From Leptolinea sp964397625 (GTDB lineage Bacteria; Chloroflexota; Anaerolineae; Anaerolineales; Anaerolineaceae): a stretch of 64,000 nt of DNA. The notes beneath the pieces were generated by a model. It was not told the DNA's origin. It saw nothing but the letters and a program-made list of their open reading frames with translations, and searched no databases. Shown piece by piece: positions 8,177 to 16,317 of this stretch; position 1 is the stretch's first letter; each line of letters opens with the position of its first letter. The position numbers and the translations under genes are program-made. Location of the stretch: positions 1 through 64,000 of the forward strand of contig CAYNJT010000007.1 of NCBI GenBank assembly GCA_964397625.1, in the 5' to 3' direction.

Positions 8177-8347
8177 TTACCAGCGAATCCGTTTCACATG
8201 GTTATTCATTGAGACGGTCAATGAATGGCGGCCTTTAAGGCGGCGCCGTTTTAACACTTCGCGTCCATCGGCGGTAGCCATGCGGGAGCGAAAGCCGTGA
8301 ACGCGCACACGGCGGCGAATTTTTGGTTGATATGTCCGTTTGGTCAT
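8177..8347 (-). CDS. rpmH: 50S ribosomal protein L34
   Basis: The 56-residue protein begins with TKRTYQPKIRRRVRVHGFRS and continues with the standard RMATADGREVLKRRRLKGR. ATG 8347 is preferred because AAAGGG lies seven bases upstream and the family starts there. Normal L34 ends a few residues after KGR. Here about 11 extra residues (SMNNHVKRIRW) follow, basic and ending in Trp. It is the first gene of the leftward operon, directly behind the promoter at 8403-8431. Confidence 0.95.
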   Translation of the reverse strand: MTKRTYQPKIRRRVRVHGFRSRMATADGREVLKRRRLKGRHSLTVSMNNHVKRIRW

Positions 8348-8402
8348 GCTGTACCCTTTCAAACCAAGATAATAGCTGGTTTATTTCGTTATAAGAGGTA
8401 GC

Positions 8403-8431
8403 ATTGTAACCGATGGATAGCTGTCAGTCAA
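8403..8431 (-). promoter_or_regulatory. Strong sigma-A promoter of the rpmH operon
   Basis: On the minus strand TTGACT (8426-8431) is followed by a 17-base spacer and TACAAT (8403-8408), each one base from consensus. It lies 56 bases before the rpmH start and fits a highly expressed ribosomal protein operon. Confidence 0.8.
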
Positions 8432-8464
8432 GTTTGCCGACCTGCTCCCGTACCGGTAACAATG

Positions 8465-9145
8465 TTATTTGCCCGTTTTTTTGGGAGCGTCAAACAATTC
8501 AGCGAGTTGTTTTGCGCCCTCCGGATCCGTCACAGATAGAATTTCATCATCCTTTTCAAACACAGAAATACCGCGGGGAACAACCACCTCACCCTTCCTT
8601 ATGATCGCGGCGATCACGCAATGTTCTGGAAGCGCGGCGTCTTTCAGCATCATACCGATCGCTTTCGCGCCTTCGGGAATCTTTTCAGTTACCAGAGAAT
8701 AATTGCCGCGGCGCAGCTTGAGCAATGTCATCATATCACCCATTGACATCTCTTCTTCAATAACGTGCGACATAATGGCTGATTGATTCACTGCCACATC
8801 CACACTGAAAACCTTGTCAAATAGCCAGGCATCGCGAGGGTTATTTACCCGGGCGATTGTTCTGGGCACATTGTATTTCAGACGAGCAAAGTGACATATG
8901 GCCAGGTTGACTTCATCACGGGTGGTGACTGCTGCCAGCACATCCGCGTTCTTCACACCAGCCTGATCCAGAATAACCGGATCGATGGGATTTCCCTGGA
9001 AGATTCCTTCCGTGGGCAGTTCACGATGGATCATCGAGAGAATATCCGTCCGGTTCTCAATTACATGAACGGTATGATCCTGCTGAAGCAAGGTTTTTGC
9101 CAGTTGTGTACCGGTCCGACCGCCGCCAACGATTACTACAAACAT
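8465..9145 (-). CDS. RCK-domain potassium transport regulator (TrkA-like), downstream copy
   Basis: The product of about 226 residues has a TrkA-N Rossmann domain starting MFVVIVGGGRTGTQLAKTLL (NAD-binding GGGRTG) and a C-terminal RCK-C (TrkA-C) domain from about residue 135. RCK proteins gate potassium carriers in response to nucleotides, and many RCK-C domains bind c-di-AMP. ATG 9145 has AGGAGG six bases upstream and begins one base after the stop of the other RCK gene, so they are a coupled pair. No TrkH/KtrB-like pore gene lies nearby. The adjacent KimA-like permease is the plausible partner. Confidence 0.85.
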   Translation of the reverse strand: MFVVIVGGGRTGTQLAKTLLQQDHTVHVIENRTDILSMIHRELPTEGIFQGNPIDPVILDQAGVKNADVLAAVTTRDEVNLAICHFARLKYNVPRTIARVNNPRDAWLFDKVFSVDVAVNQSAIMSHVIEEEMSMGDMMTLLKLRRGNYSLVTEKIPEGAKAIGMMLKDAALPEHCVIAAIIRKGEVVVPRGISVFEKDDEILSVTDPEGAKQLAELFDAPKKTGK

Positions 9146-9146
9146 G

Positions 9147-9812
9147 TCAGGCCTCCTGCTTATCCACATTCATCAAACGACGGCGTAAATTTTCAATACC
9201 TTCAAAAGTCGCGCTGATCAAGGCAACATCTCCGCTATGGATTACTGTGTCTCGGTTGGGAATAGTGGCTCTACCGGCGCGCGTCAATGACACAGGCAGG
9301 CAGTCTTCGCAGTCAATCAGGTCGTTGAATGTCTTACCATCCCATTGGTTATTGACAACAATTTCATACAGTTCAATTTCGCCATTCCCCGCCGAGAAGA
9401 CAGTGCGTACATCAGAGTGAAAGATCAATTCTTCCATGCGCTGTGCGCCCCAACTGGTGGAGCTGACAGTTTGAAGACCGAAGCATTCAAAAATTTCCCG
9501 GGTGTGGGGGTCGTAATTGCGGGCTAACACGTTCGGTACTTTATATTCAGATTTCGCCACATAGGCTACAACCGCGTTTAAGGCATCAGAATTGGTTACC
9601 GCCGCCACGGCATCCGCTTTTTCTATTCCAGCCCGGTGCAGTACATCCTGACTCAAAGCTTCCCCTTCATTCAACCTGCCCTGAAAATCTGCCGGGAGGT
9701 TGTTGAAGGAAGCTGGAATATTATCAATAACCGAAACCTCGTGCCCGCGTTTGAACAGGTTATACGCCAATTCGGCACCCAGTCTGCCACAACCGATCAC
9801 AATTACTCTCAT
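9147..9812 (-). CDS. RCK-domain potassium transport regulator (TrkA-like), upstream copy
   Basis: This 221-residue paralogue of the next gene starts MRVIVIGCGRLGAELAYNLF with an NAD-binding GCGRLG motif. Aspartate at the end of the second strand (VSVID) fits NAD(H) rather than NADP(H) binding. A TrkA-C domain covers about residues 140-215. The two RCK proteins together could form a hetero-octameric ring, as in Ktr/Trk systems. It starts 12 bases after the end of the KimA-like gene on the same strand. Confidence 0.85.
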   Translation of the reverse strand: MRVIVIGCGRLGAELAYNLFKRGHEVSVIDNIPASFNNLPADFQGRLNEGEALSQDVLHRAGIEKADAVAAVTNSDALNAVVAYVAKSEYKVPNVLARNYDPHTREIFECFGLQTVSSTSWGAQRMEELIFHSDVRTVFSAGNGEIELYEIVVNNQWDGKTFNDLIDCEDCLPVSLTRAGRATIPNRDTVIHSGDVALISATFEGIENLRRRLMNVDKQEA

Positions 9813-9824
9813 CGTCTCTTCTCC

Positions 9825-11804
9825 CTAGTCCACCTGATAGGGGACATTGGTGATCACTATATCTTTGCGGAACCGCAAAGCCATGCGTAATTCCATGGCC
9901 GTCTGTGTATGCAGCGCGTTGGCCATCATTTGACGGGGAATAAATTCAGGGACGACAATGGTGATGATGTCATTCGCCTGTCGGTTAACATCAATTTCAT
10001 CAATGTACTTCAGCAATGGTTCAATAAACACCCGGTAAGGCGACTCTAGTATTACAAGCCGGGTACCATCGCCCCAGATTTCCCATTTTTGTTGGATTTT
10101 CTTGGCTTCTTCTTCATCGATAGAAACATGTACAGCCGTAATATCATCAGACAATGTTTTCGCGTATCGCAGTGCAGCAATAGTCCCTCGATGCACACCG
10201 CCAATGGGGAGAATCACCCGATGGCGTAGTATCCGGCTGCCCGAAGAGAACCCTTCCAGCGAAAGACTTTTGGCCAATTTTTTATAATGCGTGTGAATGG
10301 CATAAAAACAATAAACCAGTAATGGAAGCAGTATGATAACAACATACGCACCATCTGTAAATTTGGTGACCGCGAATACTCCCATCACGACGGCTGTACA
10401 CAGAGAACCGAATCCATTCACGACCATCTTGAACAACCAGTTCCTGTCATAACGCACAATGGAGCCTCGTTCGCTAATCTCCTCGCCTGGTTTCAATTTT
10501 CCAGATTTCCACCAACGATGAGCCATCCCGGCTTGAGACAATGTAAAACTCAAAAAGACGCCGATGGCGTAAAGGGGAATCAACTTGGTAACGCTGGCCT
10601 GGAATATTATGATCAATAATGACGCAATCAAAGCCAAAACGACTATACCGCGGGAATACACCAGACGGCTTCCCCGAAAAGCCAACTGGCGAGGCAAAAA
10701 TCCATCTTCACCAACCATCGCACTCAACCGGGGGAAACCGGCAAACGCCGTATTGGCGGCCATAATTAAGATAATAGTTGTGGCAGCAATAACCATCAGG
10801 TAGAGCAGTCCGCGAGAATCAAACGCCGTCCGCGCAAGTTGAGAAATCACAGTCTCTTCTTCAGAAGGAAGCGCTCCAATCATGTTTGCCAAATATGTTA
10901 TGGAGAACATGGTGGTACCCAATATAACAGCCATCATGATCAGGGTTTTTCCGGCGTTTTCGCTTTTAGGTTCTTTAAAGGCAGTTATTCCATTGGATAT
11001 GGCTTCAACACCAGTCAATGCTGTTGTCCCACTGGCAAAAGCTTTTAATATGAGAAAAAGTGTGATTGGCTGCAATACCTTATGTTCAGCGAGAATATCC
11101 ATCGGCGGAGCTTCAACCTGACCAAGTGTGCCTGTAAAATATCGAAAAAAACCAACTCCCAAAAGGGTGAGAATGGTAGCCAGGAAAAAATACGTGGGAA
11201 TGGCAAGAGCCTTTCCTGATTCCTTTACCCCTCTCAGATTGATCAGCATGATCAAGAGGACCATCAAAACGCCGATTTCTACCCTGTATGGATAAAGAAA
11301 GCTGTAAGCCGATGTGATTTGAGCAACACCGGAAGATACAGACACGGCTACTGTAAGAATGTAATCGGTTAAGAGAGCGGCGGCGGCAATTTGGGCTGGT
11401 AATTCCCCCAGGTTGTCTCTGGAGACAATATATGCACCACCACCGTTGGGGTAGGTATGGATTGTCTGTTCATATGAAAAGATCAAAATTGCCAGTAAAC
11501 CACAAATCGCCAGTGCCAACGGTATGGAAATTCTAAAAGCGGTGAAACCAGCCGCAGCCAGAATGATCAGCATTTCTTGAGGCGCGTATGCCACAGAAGA
11601 TAACGCGTCAGATGAAAAAACCGCTAAACCGATCGCTTTTCCGATAGTCTGGTCAGCTTCAGATGCTGTTGCAAGTGGTTTTCCGAATAAAATAGTTAGA
11701 AACGAGCGGTTCGGCTCATACTTTGAATCATGTCTTAATACGGTCGTCCCGCTATCTTCTTCTATGTTCATAAATCTGCCTGTATCCAGGCTCTTCTTCT
11801 CCAC
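9825..11804 (-). CDS. KimA-like APC-superfamily permease, probably potassium importer
   Basis: The 659-residue product has about 12 membrane helices (residues 60-490) and a C-terminal cytoplasmic USP-like domain of about 170 residues. The first helix FSSDALSSVAYAPQEML keeps the Asp and Tyr that form the potassium site in Bacillus KimA, and YPNGGGAYIVSRDNLG is also shared. KimA is a high-affinity K+/H+ symporter inhibited by c-di-AMP. The GTG at 11804 with AAAGGA six bases upstream is chosen over ATG 11771, which lacks an RBS. It leads the three-gene unit with the two RCK proteins. The N-terminal tail of about 30 residues is longer than in KimA. An amino-acid permease role cannot be excluded. 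Confidence 0.8.
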   Translation of the reverse strand: MEKKSLDTGRFMNIEEDSGTTVLRHDSKYEPNRSFLTILFGKPLATASEADQTIGKAIGLAVFSSDALSSVAYAPQEMLIILAAAGFTAFRISIPLALAICGLLAILIFSYEQTIHTYPNGGGAYIVSRDNLGELPAQIAAAALLTDYILTVAVSVSSGVAQITSAYSFLYPYRVEIGVLMVLLIMLINLRGVKESGKALAIPTYFFLATILTLLGVGFFRYFTGTLGQVEAPPMDILAEHKVLQPITLFLILKAFASGTTALTGVEAISNGITAFKEPKSENAGKTLIMMAVILGTTMFSITYLANMIGALPSEEETVISQLARTAFDSRGLLYLMVIAATTIILIMAANTAFAGFPRLSAMVGEDGFLPRQLAFRGSRLVYSRGIVVLALIASLLIIIFQASVTKLIPLYAIGVFLSFTLSQAGMAHRWWKSGKLKPGEEISERGSIVRYDRNWLFKMVVNGFGSLCTAVVMGVFAVTKFTDGAYVVIILLPLLVYCFYAIHTHYKKLAKSLSLEGFSSGSRILRHRVILPIGGVHRGTIAALRYAKTLSDDITAVHVSIDEEEAKKIQQKWEIWGDGTRLVILESPYRVFIEPLLKYIDEIDVNRQANDIITIVVPEFIPRQMMANALHTQTAMELRMALRFRKDIVITNVPYQVD

Positions 11805-11840
11805 ACTAAATCCTTTTACAAGGTTCTTACAAAGCGCTTG

Positions 11841-11869
11841 ATTATACTGTCAACGGTCACTGTCAACAA
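11841..11869 (-). promoter_or_regulatory. Promoter with tandem operator-like repeats before the permease gene
   Basis: On the minus strand TTGTTG (11864-11869), a 17-base spacer and an exact TATAAT (11841-11846) form a promoter 37 bases before the GTG. The 9-base sequence ACTGTCAAC (plus strand) occurs twice, at 11846-11854 and 11859-11867, one helical turn and a bit apart (13 bases). A repressor bound there would cover the core promoter. Confidence 0.6.
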
Positions 11870-11912
11870 GATTCAGGGGGTGAATTAAGGTACTTACTGT
11901 CGTATTTCAATA

Positions 11913-12773
11913 TCATTGCTGATCAAGACCCTCGTCAGGTTTACCCAGAATTGAATTGTCGATCAAACGGGTTTTCCCCACATAGACCGCCATGGAGACC
12001 AAAACCTGTGTCTCAATCCTGTCAATTTCTTTTAAAGTAACCGGATCAGCAATGGAAATATATTGAACCTTCGCACCCGGTTCGGCATCAAATACCGCAT
12101 CCATTGCCGAACGGATTTTTTGGGTGTTCCGTTCACCGGATGCATATTCTGCTCGCGCCTTGCGAAGGGCTCTTGAAAGAACCAGGGCTGTTTGACGCTC
12201 CGTCGCATCCAGATAGGTATTCCGACTGGAAAGCGCCAGACCATCCGGTTCACGGATGATCGGGCAAACCACCATCTGCAGGTTGAAATTCAGGTCGCGT
12301 ACCATTTGAGTAAGTACAGCCACCTGCTGGGCATCTTTCTGTCCAAAGTAAGCCCGGTCAGGTTGTACGGCATTGAATAATTTTGCGACAACAGTGGTCA
12401 CTCCCCTGAAATGAGTCGGGCGCATGGCACCTTCCAGAACCTTTGTAATTTCTTCCACAGTCACGTAGGTTTGGTACCCATCAGGATACATCACCTCTTC
12501 TGAAGGAGCCCACACCAGATGCGCTCCAGCTCCCCGCAACAATGCAATGTCACGATCAAGGTCTCGCGGATATGCGGCAAAATCTTCCGTAGGTCCAAAT
12601 TGGGTCGGGTTGACAAAAATACTTACAACAACATTTTCACATTCGCTAACGGCTCTTTTAACCAGTGAAATGTGTCCGGCATGTAAAAAACCCATAGTCG
12701 GCACCAAACCGACCGTTCCTTTCATTTTTTTTCGGGCAACCCGTAATTCATCCAATGTGTGTGCAGTTTCCAT
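11913..12773 (-). CDS. panC: Pantothenate synthetase
   Basis: The 286-residue enzyme joins pantoate and beta-alanine with ATP to form pantothenate. The ATP-site motif LVPTMGFLHAGHISLVKRA, FVNPTQFGPTEDFAAYPRD, YFGQKDAQQVAVL and LALSSRNTYL are all intact. It follows panE by three bases, giving a two-gene pantothenate operon. panB and panD are not in the window. Its product feeds coenzyme A synthesis, whose last enzyme, coaE, is at 24.3 kb. Confidence 0.95.
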   Translation of the reverse strand: METAHTLDELRVARKKMKGTVGLVPTMGFLHAGHISLVKRAVSECENVVVSIFVNPTQFGPTEDFAAYPRDLDRDIALLRGAGAHLVWAPSEEVMYPDGYQTYVTVEEITKVLEGAMRPTHFRGVTTVVAKLFNAVQPDRAYFGQKDAQQVAVLTQMVRDLNFNLQMVVCPIIREPDGLALSSRNTYLDATERQTALVLSRALRKARAEYASGERNTQKIRSAMDAVFDAEPGAKVQYISIADPVTLKEIDRIETQVLVSMAVYVGKTRLIDNSILGKPDEGLDQQ

Positions 12774-12776
12774 TAT

Positions 12777-13682
12777 TTAAGCCTCTCTTTGAATTGACCT
12801 AACCAGTTGGTAGATCGTATTTTGTACAGGAGTGGGTATTCCAAATTTTTTACCCAGAGTTATCACCGCGCCATTAATTTCTTCTATTTCTGTTTCCCGG
12901 TGATGGAGAACATCCTGCAGCATGGAACATCGGTTGGTTGCCGTGTCAGTCAGTATTTGTCTCATTTTTTGACAGACAGTAAGGGGATCAAATTTGATGC
13001 CATCTGCATCAGCAACCGCACAGGCCTCACGGATCAATTCATCCATAATACCCATTACCTCCGGTTTACCGGCCATTTGCCCATTTTTAAGTCCTAGGAT
13101 TGCGCCAAGGGGATTTGCCGCGGAATTTAAGATGGCCTTTTCCCAGATCATTTTTCTGATTTCCGGAGTTGCAGTCACAGAAAACCCGGCTGTCGTTAAA
13201 ACATGTTTAAAAGATTCAACACCATAATGTTGACCAATAAAAACTGCTGAGCCGCCATTGTGGCGAACCAAACCGGGTTCGATTTGCTCTGCCGCGCAAA
13301 GGGTTATTCCTGAAACTGTTCGTTCTTCGCCAAGCACTTCAAGCATTTGTTCCCGGGTTGTCAGACCATTTTGCAGTGAGAGTACCGTACTTTTTGGATG
13401 AAGGGAACTGAGAATACGCTCCAAAGCTTTCCGTGTCTGGTACGCTTTAACCAGAATGATCGCGTTCTGGAATTTGATCGATGGTTGTTCAAGATCCAAC
13501 ACATTCACAGCATAACGCGACAGCACTCCCTGCTCGACCAATCCAACGCCAGTCTGTTTTATAGCGTTCATACCAGCCTCCCAGGTGCCTGTCATGGTCA
13601 CCGGTTGCCCGCTTCGAACCAATCTGGCGGCAAACAGGCAGGCCAACGCGCCACTTCCAATTATCAACATCGATTCAGGCAT
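12777..13682 (-). CDS. panE: 2-dehydropantoate 2-reductase
   Basis: The 301-residue NADPH-dependent ketopantoate reductase has the N-terminal nucleotide site LIIGSGALACLFAARL and the family segment MIWEKAILNSAANPLGAI, whose Lys and Asn are catalytic or substrate-binding in PanE. A C-terminal helical ApbA domain follows. It supplies pantoate for panC directly downstream. There is no clear Shine-Dalgarno sequence before ATG 13682, and an in-frame ATG at 13670 is an alternative start. Confidence 0.9.
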   Translation of the reverse strand: MPESMLIIGSGALACLFAARLVRSGQPVTMTGTWEAGMNAIKQTGVGLVEQGVLSRYAVNVLDLEQPSIKFQNAIILVKAYQTRKALERILSSLHPKSTVLSLQNGLTTREQMLEVLGEERTVSGITLCAAEQIEPGLVRHNGGSAVFIGQHYGVESFKHVLTTAGFSVTATPEIRKMIWEKAILNSAANPLGAILGLKNGQMAGKPEVMGIMDELIREACAVADADGIKFDPLTVCQKMRQILTDTATNRCSMLQDVLHHRETEIEEINGAVITLGKKFGIPTPVQNTIYQLVRSIQREA

Positions 13683-13769
13683 ATTTTGAAAAAACTGGTC
13701 CAGTAATCATATGCTGCAAATATCGGGAGGAAACATTTGCAACTTTACTAAACGCCATCATAAAATACG

Positions 13770-13798
13770 ATTATAGAACCAAAATCGATGCAAACCAA
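13770..13798 (-). promoter_or_regulatory. Promoter of the panE-panC unit
   Basis: On the minus strand TTGGTT (13793-13798), a 17-base spacer and exact TATAAT (13770-13775) lie about 88 bases before the panE start. Confidence 0.6.
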
Positions 13799-13838
13799 AA
13801 ACACGGCGATTTTCTTAGTGGTCAGAATAAACGCGGGA

Positions 13839-14861
13839 TCATTGATTGTAAATCGTTAAATATACAAGGGTTTGATTTACCAGTTGGTAAGCTACTTCAC
13901 CAAAAGTGATCGGCCCCAACATTTCTCCTGTTTTTAAGCCTTCAAGGTTGGAATACAAGAAATTTAAAATGCAATTGCAGGAGAAAAGGATGTGCTTCTC
14001 GTTTTGAATGTTCGCCGTTGAAAATTGTTCAAAATCATCCACCAGTACTTCTGACATAAACTCGCGGAAGTAATTCCCCACCGGCCGCGCGAAGCGATAG
14101 CGCACATTCTTGAATACCGGCGCGTAAAATGCCACTTCATGTTTATCGGCGTCCACTGACTGTATGCTGATATTAATCGTCGCGCCGCCGTAGTCAGCCA
14201 CCAGCGGAAGTTTGGTATCAATATCGTTCTCAAGTATGTAATCCGCGAAGTTTTTAACCGTACCGTTGATATCAGCATTTTGGGCGGTAAAACCATCGGC
14301 GTCAAATGTAATGGTATCTCCATCGCCCTGTTTAAAGATATTTAAAATGCTGATATCAGCAATTTTCGAAGGTGGCAGTGTTACCGCCAGCATAATTGCC
14401 TTGTCGCCGACAAATTCCAGGGTTTCCCCGTTAATCACTTTCGGTGTGTTCTTGCCGAGATCATCCAGCAAAACCCCGGTAATCCAACCCAGCAAGGGTT
14501 TTGTTGCGAAGCCTGGAAACGTTGGCGCATTTAGAGAAAAAGCCATGTGGATGTCCGAAAATGCCGGGATTAAGATAAAACCAAATCCATTTTCCGGAAT
14601 ATCGGCATATACATTTGAAATCGTGGAAACGTCATAAAAATGTGTTTTTACCCCGGTGACATAACCGGGAATGCCAGTTACCAGTATCTTCTCTTTTGAT
14701 ACAACGCCACCTTCATCCCCCATGAAATAGGGGGTTGTCCCGGCGATCCAATGCCCTGGGGGTAACTGTCGCAAAGCCGATTCGTCCCCCGCAAAAATCA
14801 TGTGGTAACCCCGATGGATCATTTCCTTTGCTTCATCTATGGAAAAAAGAACCCTGTTCAT
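13839..14861 (-). CDS. Uncharacterised protein, possibly FIST/DUF6976-like
   Basis: The 340-residue cytoplasmic protein has no signal peptide or clear membrane segment. It contains LPPGHWIAGTTPYFMGDEGG near residue 35, FILIPAFSDIHMAFSLNAP near 95, and a Cys pair FSCNCILNFLY near residue 298. The C-terminal part, with GEMLGPITFGEVAYQLVNQT, resembles the end of FIST-C sensor domains, where a GP.TFGE-like segment follows a Cys-containing strand. I recall a similar family called DUF6976, but this could not be checked. It is coupled to the 77-residue gene ten bases upstream. A sensory role is a guess. Confidence 0.5.
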   Translation of the reverse strand: MNRVLFSIDEAKEMIHRGYHMIFAGDESALRQLPPGHWIAGTTPYFMGDEGGVVSKEKILVTGIPGYVTGVKTHFYDVSTISNVYADIPENGFGFILIPAFSDIHMAFSLNAPTFPGFATKPLLGWITGVLLDDLGKNTPKVINGETLEFVGDKAIMLAVTLPPSKIADISILNIFKQGDGDTITFDADGFTAQNADINGTVKNFADYILENDIDTKLPLVADYGGATINISIQSVDADKHEVAFYAPVFKNVRYRFARPVGNYFREFMSEVLVDDFEQFSTANIQNEKHILFSCNCILNFLYSNLEGLKTGEMLGPITFGEVAYQLVNQTLVYLTIYNQ

Positions 14862-14870
14862 GATCCGCTC

Positions 14871-15104
14871 CTATCCACATATCTTCTGAATGTCGCGTTT
14901 GGCTGATGGCAAATTCGCATTCTTTTCCAGCAAGTCATGTAATAGTTCAGCGCAATGTAAAATATTCGCAGGTGATGGATCATGTTCCACGTCCATGCTT
15001 AACTTACCTAAAAGCAGTTTCAGGGCAAGAAATTCAAAATCAAATGACCTATTGCGCAATAAAAGATCTTTCCAAATCTGTTCTGTTGCCGGAGGAATTG
15101 TCAT
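14871..15104 (-). CDS. Small hypothetical protein, partner of the following gene
   Basis: The 77-residue predicted helical protein is not recognised. It is rich in Leu, Asp and Glu and has no membrane segment. ATG 15104 has AGGGG five bases upstream. It lies ten bases before the FIST-like gene and should be translated with it. Such small helical partners often regulate or anchor the neighbouring protein, but nothing in the sequence proves that here. Confidence 0.55.
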   Translation of the reverse strand: MTIPPATEQIWKDLLLRNRSFDFEFLALKLLLGKLSMDVEHDPSPANILHCAELLHDLLEKNANLPSAKRDIQKICG

Positions 15105-15306
15105 AAGGCCCCTTTCCTGCTATGCTTTGGAGAGGAATATGTAACGAACAACTAAATTATTATACAGATTTCTTAGCTAATAGCCAAATAAATAATAAAT
15201 TAATATACTATAATAGGTATTGTTTATCCGATTTGGGCAAACCATCGGTGGAAAACAATCGAGAAATATACATAATCAATACAGCAGATTATTCTGGAGG
15301 ATTATC

Positions 15307-16263
15307 ATGGTACTCACCACTCACAAACCAAGAAAAGTCGCCGTGGTAGGAACAGGGAATGTAGGAGCCACGTTTGCTTATTCTTTACTTATCAGCGGGT
15401 TGGCTTCTGAAATCGTGCTGATCGATGCCAACACAAGTAAAGCGGAAGGTGAGGCAATGGACCTCAATCATGCCATCCCGATGCACTCCCCCACCCGCAT
15501 CTGGGCGGGTAGTTATGAAGACTGCGCCGGGGCGGCGATTACAGTGATCACGGCCGGCAGCGCGCAAAAACCGGGTGAAACACGTCTTGACCTGATTCAG
15601 CGCAACGCGGCGATTTTTCATTCCATTGTCGAGAATATTGTGAAAAACAATCCGGAAGGCATTATCCTTGTGGCTACCAATCCTGTGGATGTGCTCACCT
15701 ACGCCACCTGGAAATTTTCCGGGTTGCCAGCCAATCGGGTCATTGGATCTGGAACAGTGCTCGATACCGCCCGCTTCCGGTACCTGCTCAGCCAGCGGTT
15801 TGAAGTTGATCCGCGTAGTGTGCATGCCTATATCATCGGGGAACACGGGGACAGTGAAGTACCCGTGTGGTCGTTGGCCAATATTGCCGGAATGCGCCTT
15901 GCGGATTATTGCGCGGCCAACAATATGGGCTGCCGTATGGAACAATTGGATGACATATTCAAACAAACCCGTGACGCCGCCTATGAGATCATCTCTCGCA
16001 AAGGCTCAACATATTACGCCATTGCTTCGGGTTTGATGCGCATTGTTGAAGCTATCCTTCGCGATCAGGCTACAGTTATTTCGGTTTCCACCTATATTGA
16101 AGATTATTACGGCATCAAAGATGTCTACTTGAGCCTGCCAAGTGTGGTGGATATGGGTGGTATTGAACGTACCATCCGACTTGATCTCAACGAGGAGGAG
16201 ATCGCCGGTTTGAAACGCTCGGCCAGCGTTTTAAAAGAGACGATTTCAACTATTAAATTCTAG
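15307..16263 (+). CDS. ldh: L-lactate dehydrogenase
   Basis: The 318-residue enzyme reduces pyruvate to L-lactate with NADH. The N-terminal VVGTGNVGATFAYSLL is the NAD site. QKPGETRLDL carries Gln at the position that separates lactate from malate dehydrogenases (Arg in MDH), so lactate dehydrogenase is preferred. The catalytic IIGEHGDSEVPVWS and the substrate-site Thr in KGSTYYAIA are intact. ATG 15307 has GGAGG seven bases upstream. The longer frame from 15220 lacks these features. It is a single gene behind an AT-rich 200-base region and ends at a hairpin terminator. It supports a fermentative lifestyle. Confidence 0.93.
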   Translation: MVLTTHKPRKVAVVGTGNVGATFAYSLLISGLASEIVLIDANTSKAEGEAMDLNHAIPMHSPTRIWAGSYEDCAGAAITVITAGSAQKPGETRLDLIQRNAAIFHSIVENIVKNNPEGIILVATNPVDVLTYATWKFSGLPANRVIGSGTVLDTARFRYLLSQRFEVDPRSVHAYIIGEHGDSEVPVWSLANIAGMRLADYCAANNMGCRMEQLDDIFKQTRDAAYEIISRKGSTYYAIASGLMRIVEAILRDQATVISVSTYIEDYYGIKDVYLSLPSVVDMGGIERTIRLDLNEEEIAGLKRSASVLKETISTIKF

Positions 16264-16282
16264 ATATGGCGTCATATTCGAA

Positions 16283-16312
16283 CCCGATTCCTGTGTTCTT
16301 GCAGGAATCGGG
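16283..16312. terminator. Bidirectional hairpin between ldh and mtaB
   Basis: CCCGATTCCTG (16283-16293) and CAGGAATCGGG (16302-16312) form an 11-bp perfect stem with an 8-base loop between two convergent genes. T-runs are weak on both sides. Confidence 0.65.
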
Positions 16313-16317
16313 TCGTG

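Noticed and set aside
11805..11912. Possible c-di-AMP (ydaO-type) riboswitch before the KimA-like gene
   Set aside because: The leader between the promoter (11841-11869) and the GTG is only about 35 bases, too short for that riboswitch, and no matching conserved segments are seen.
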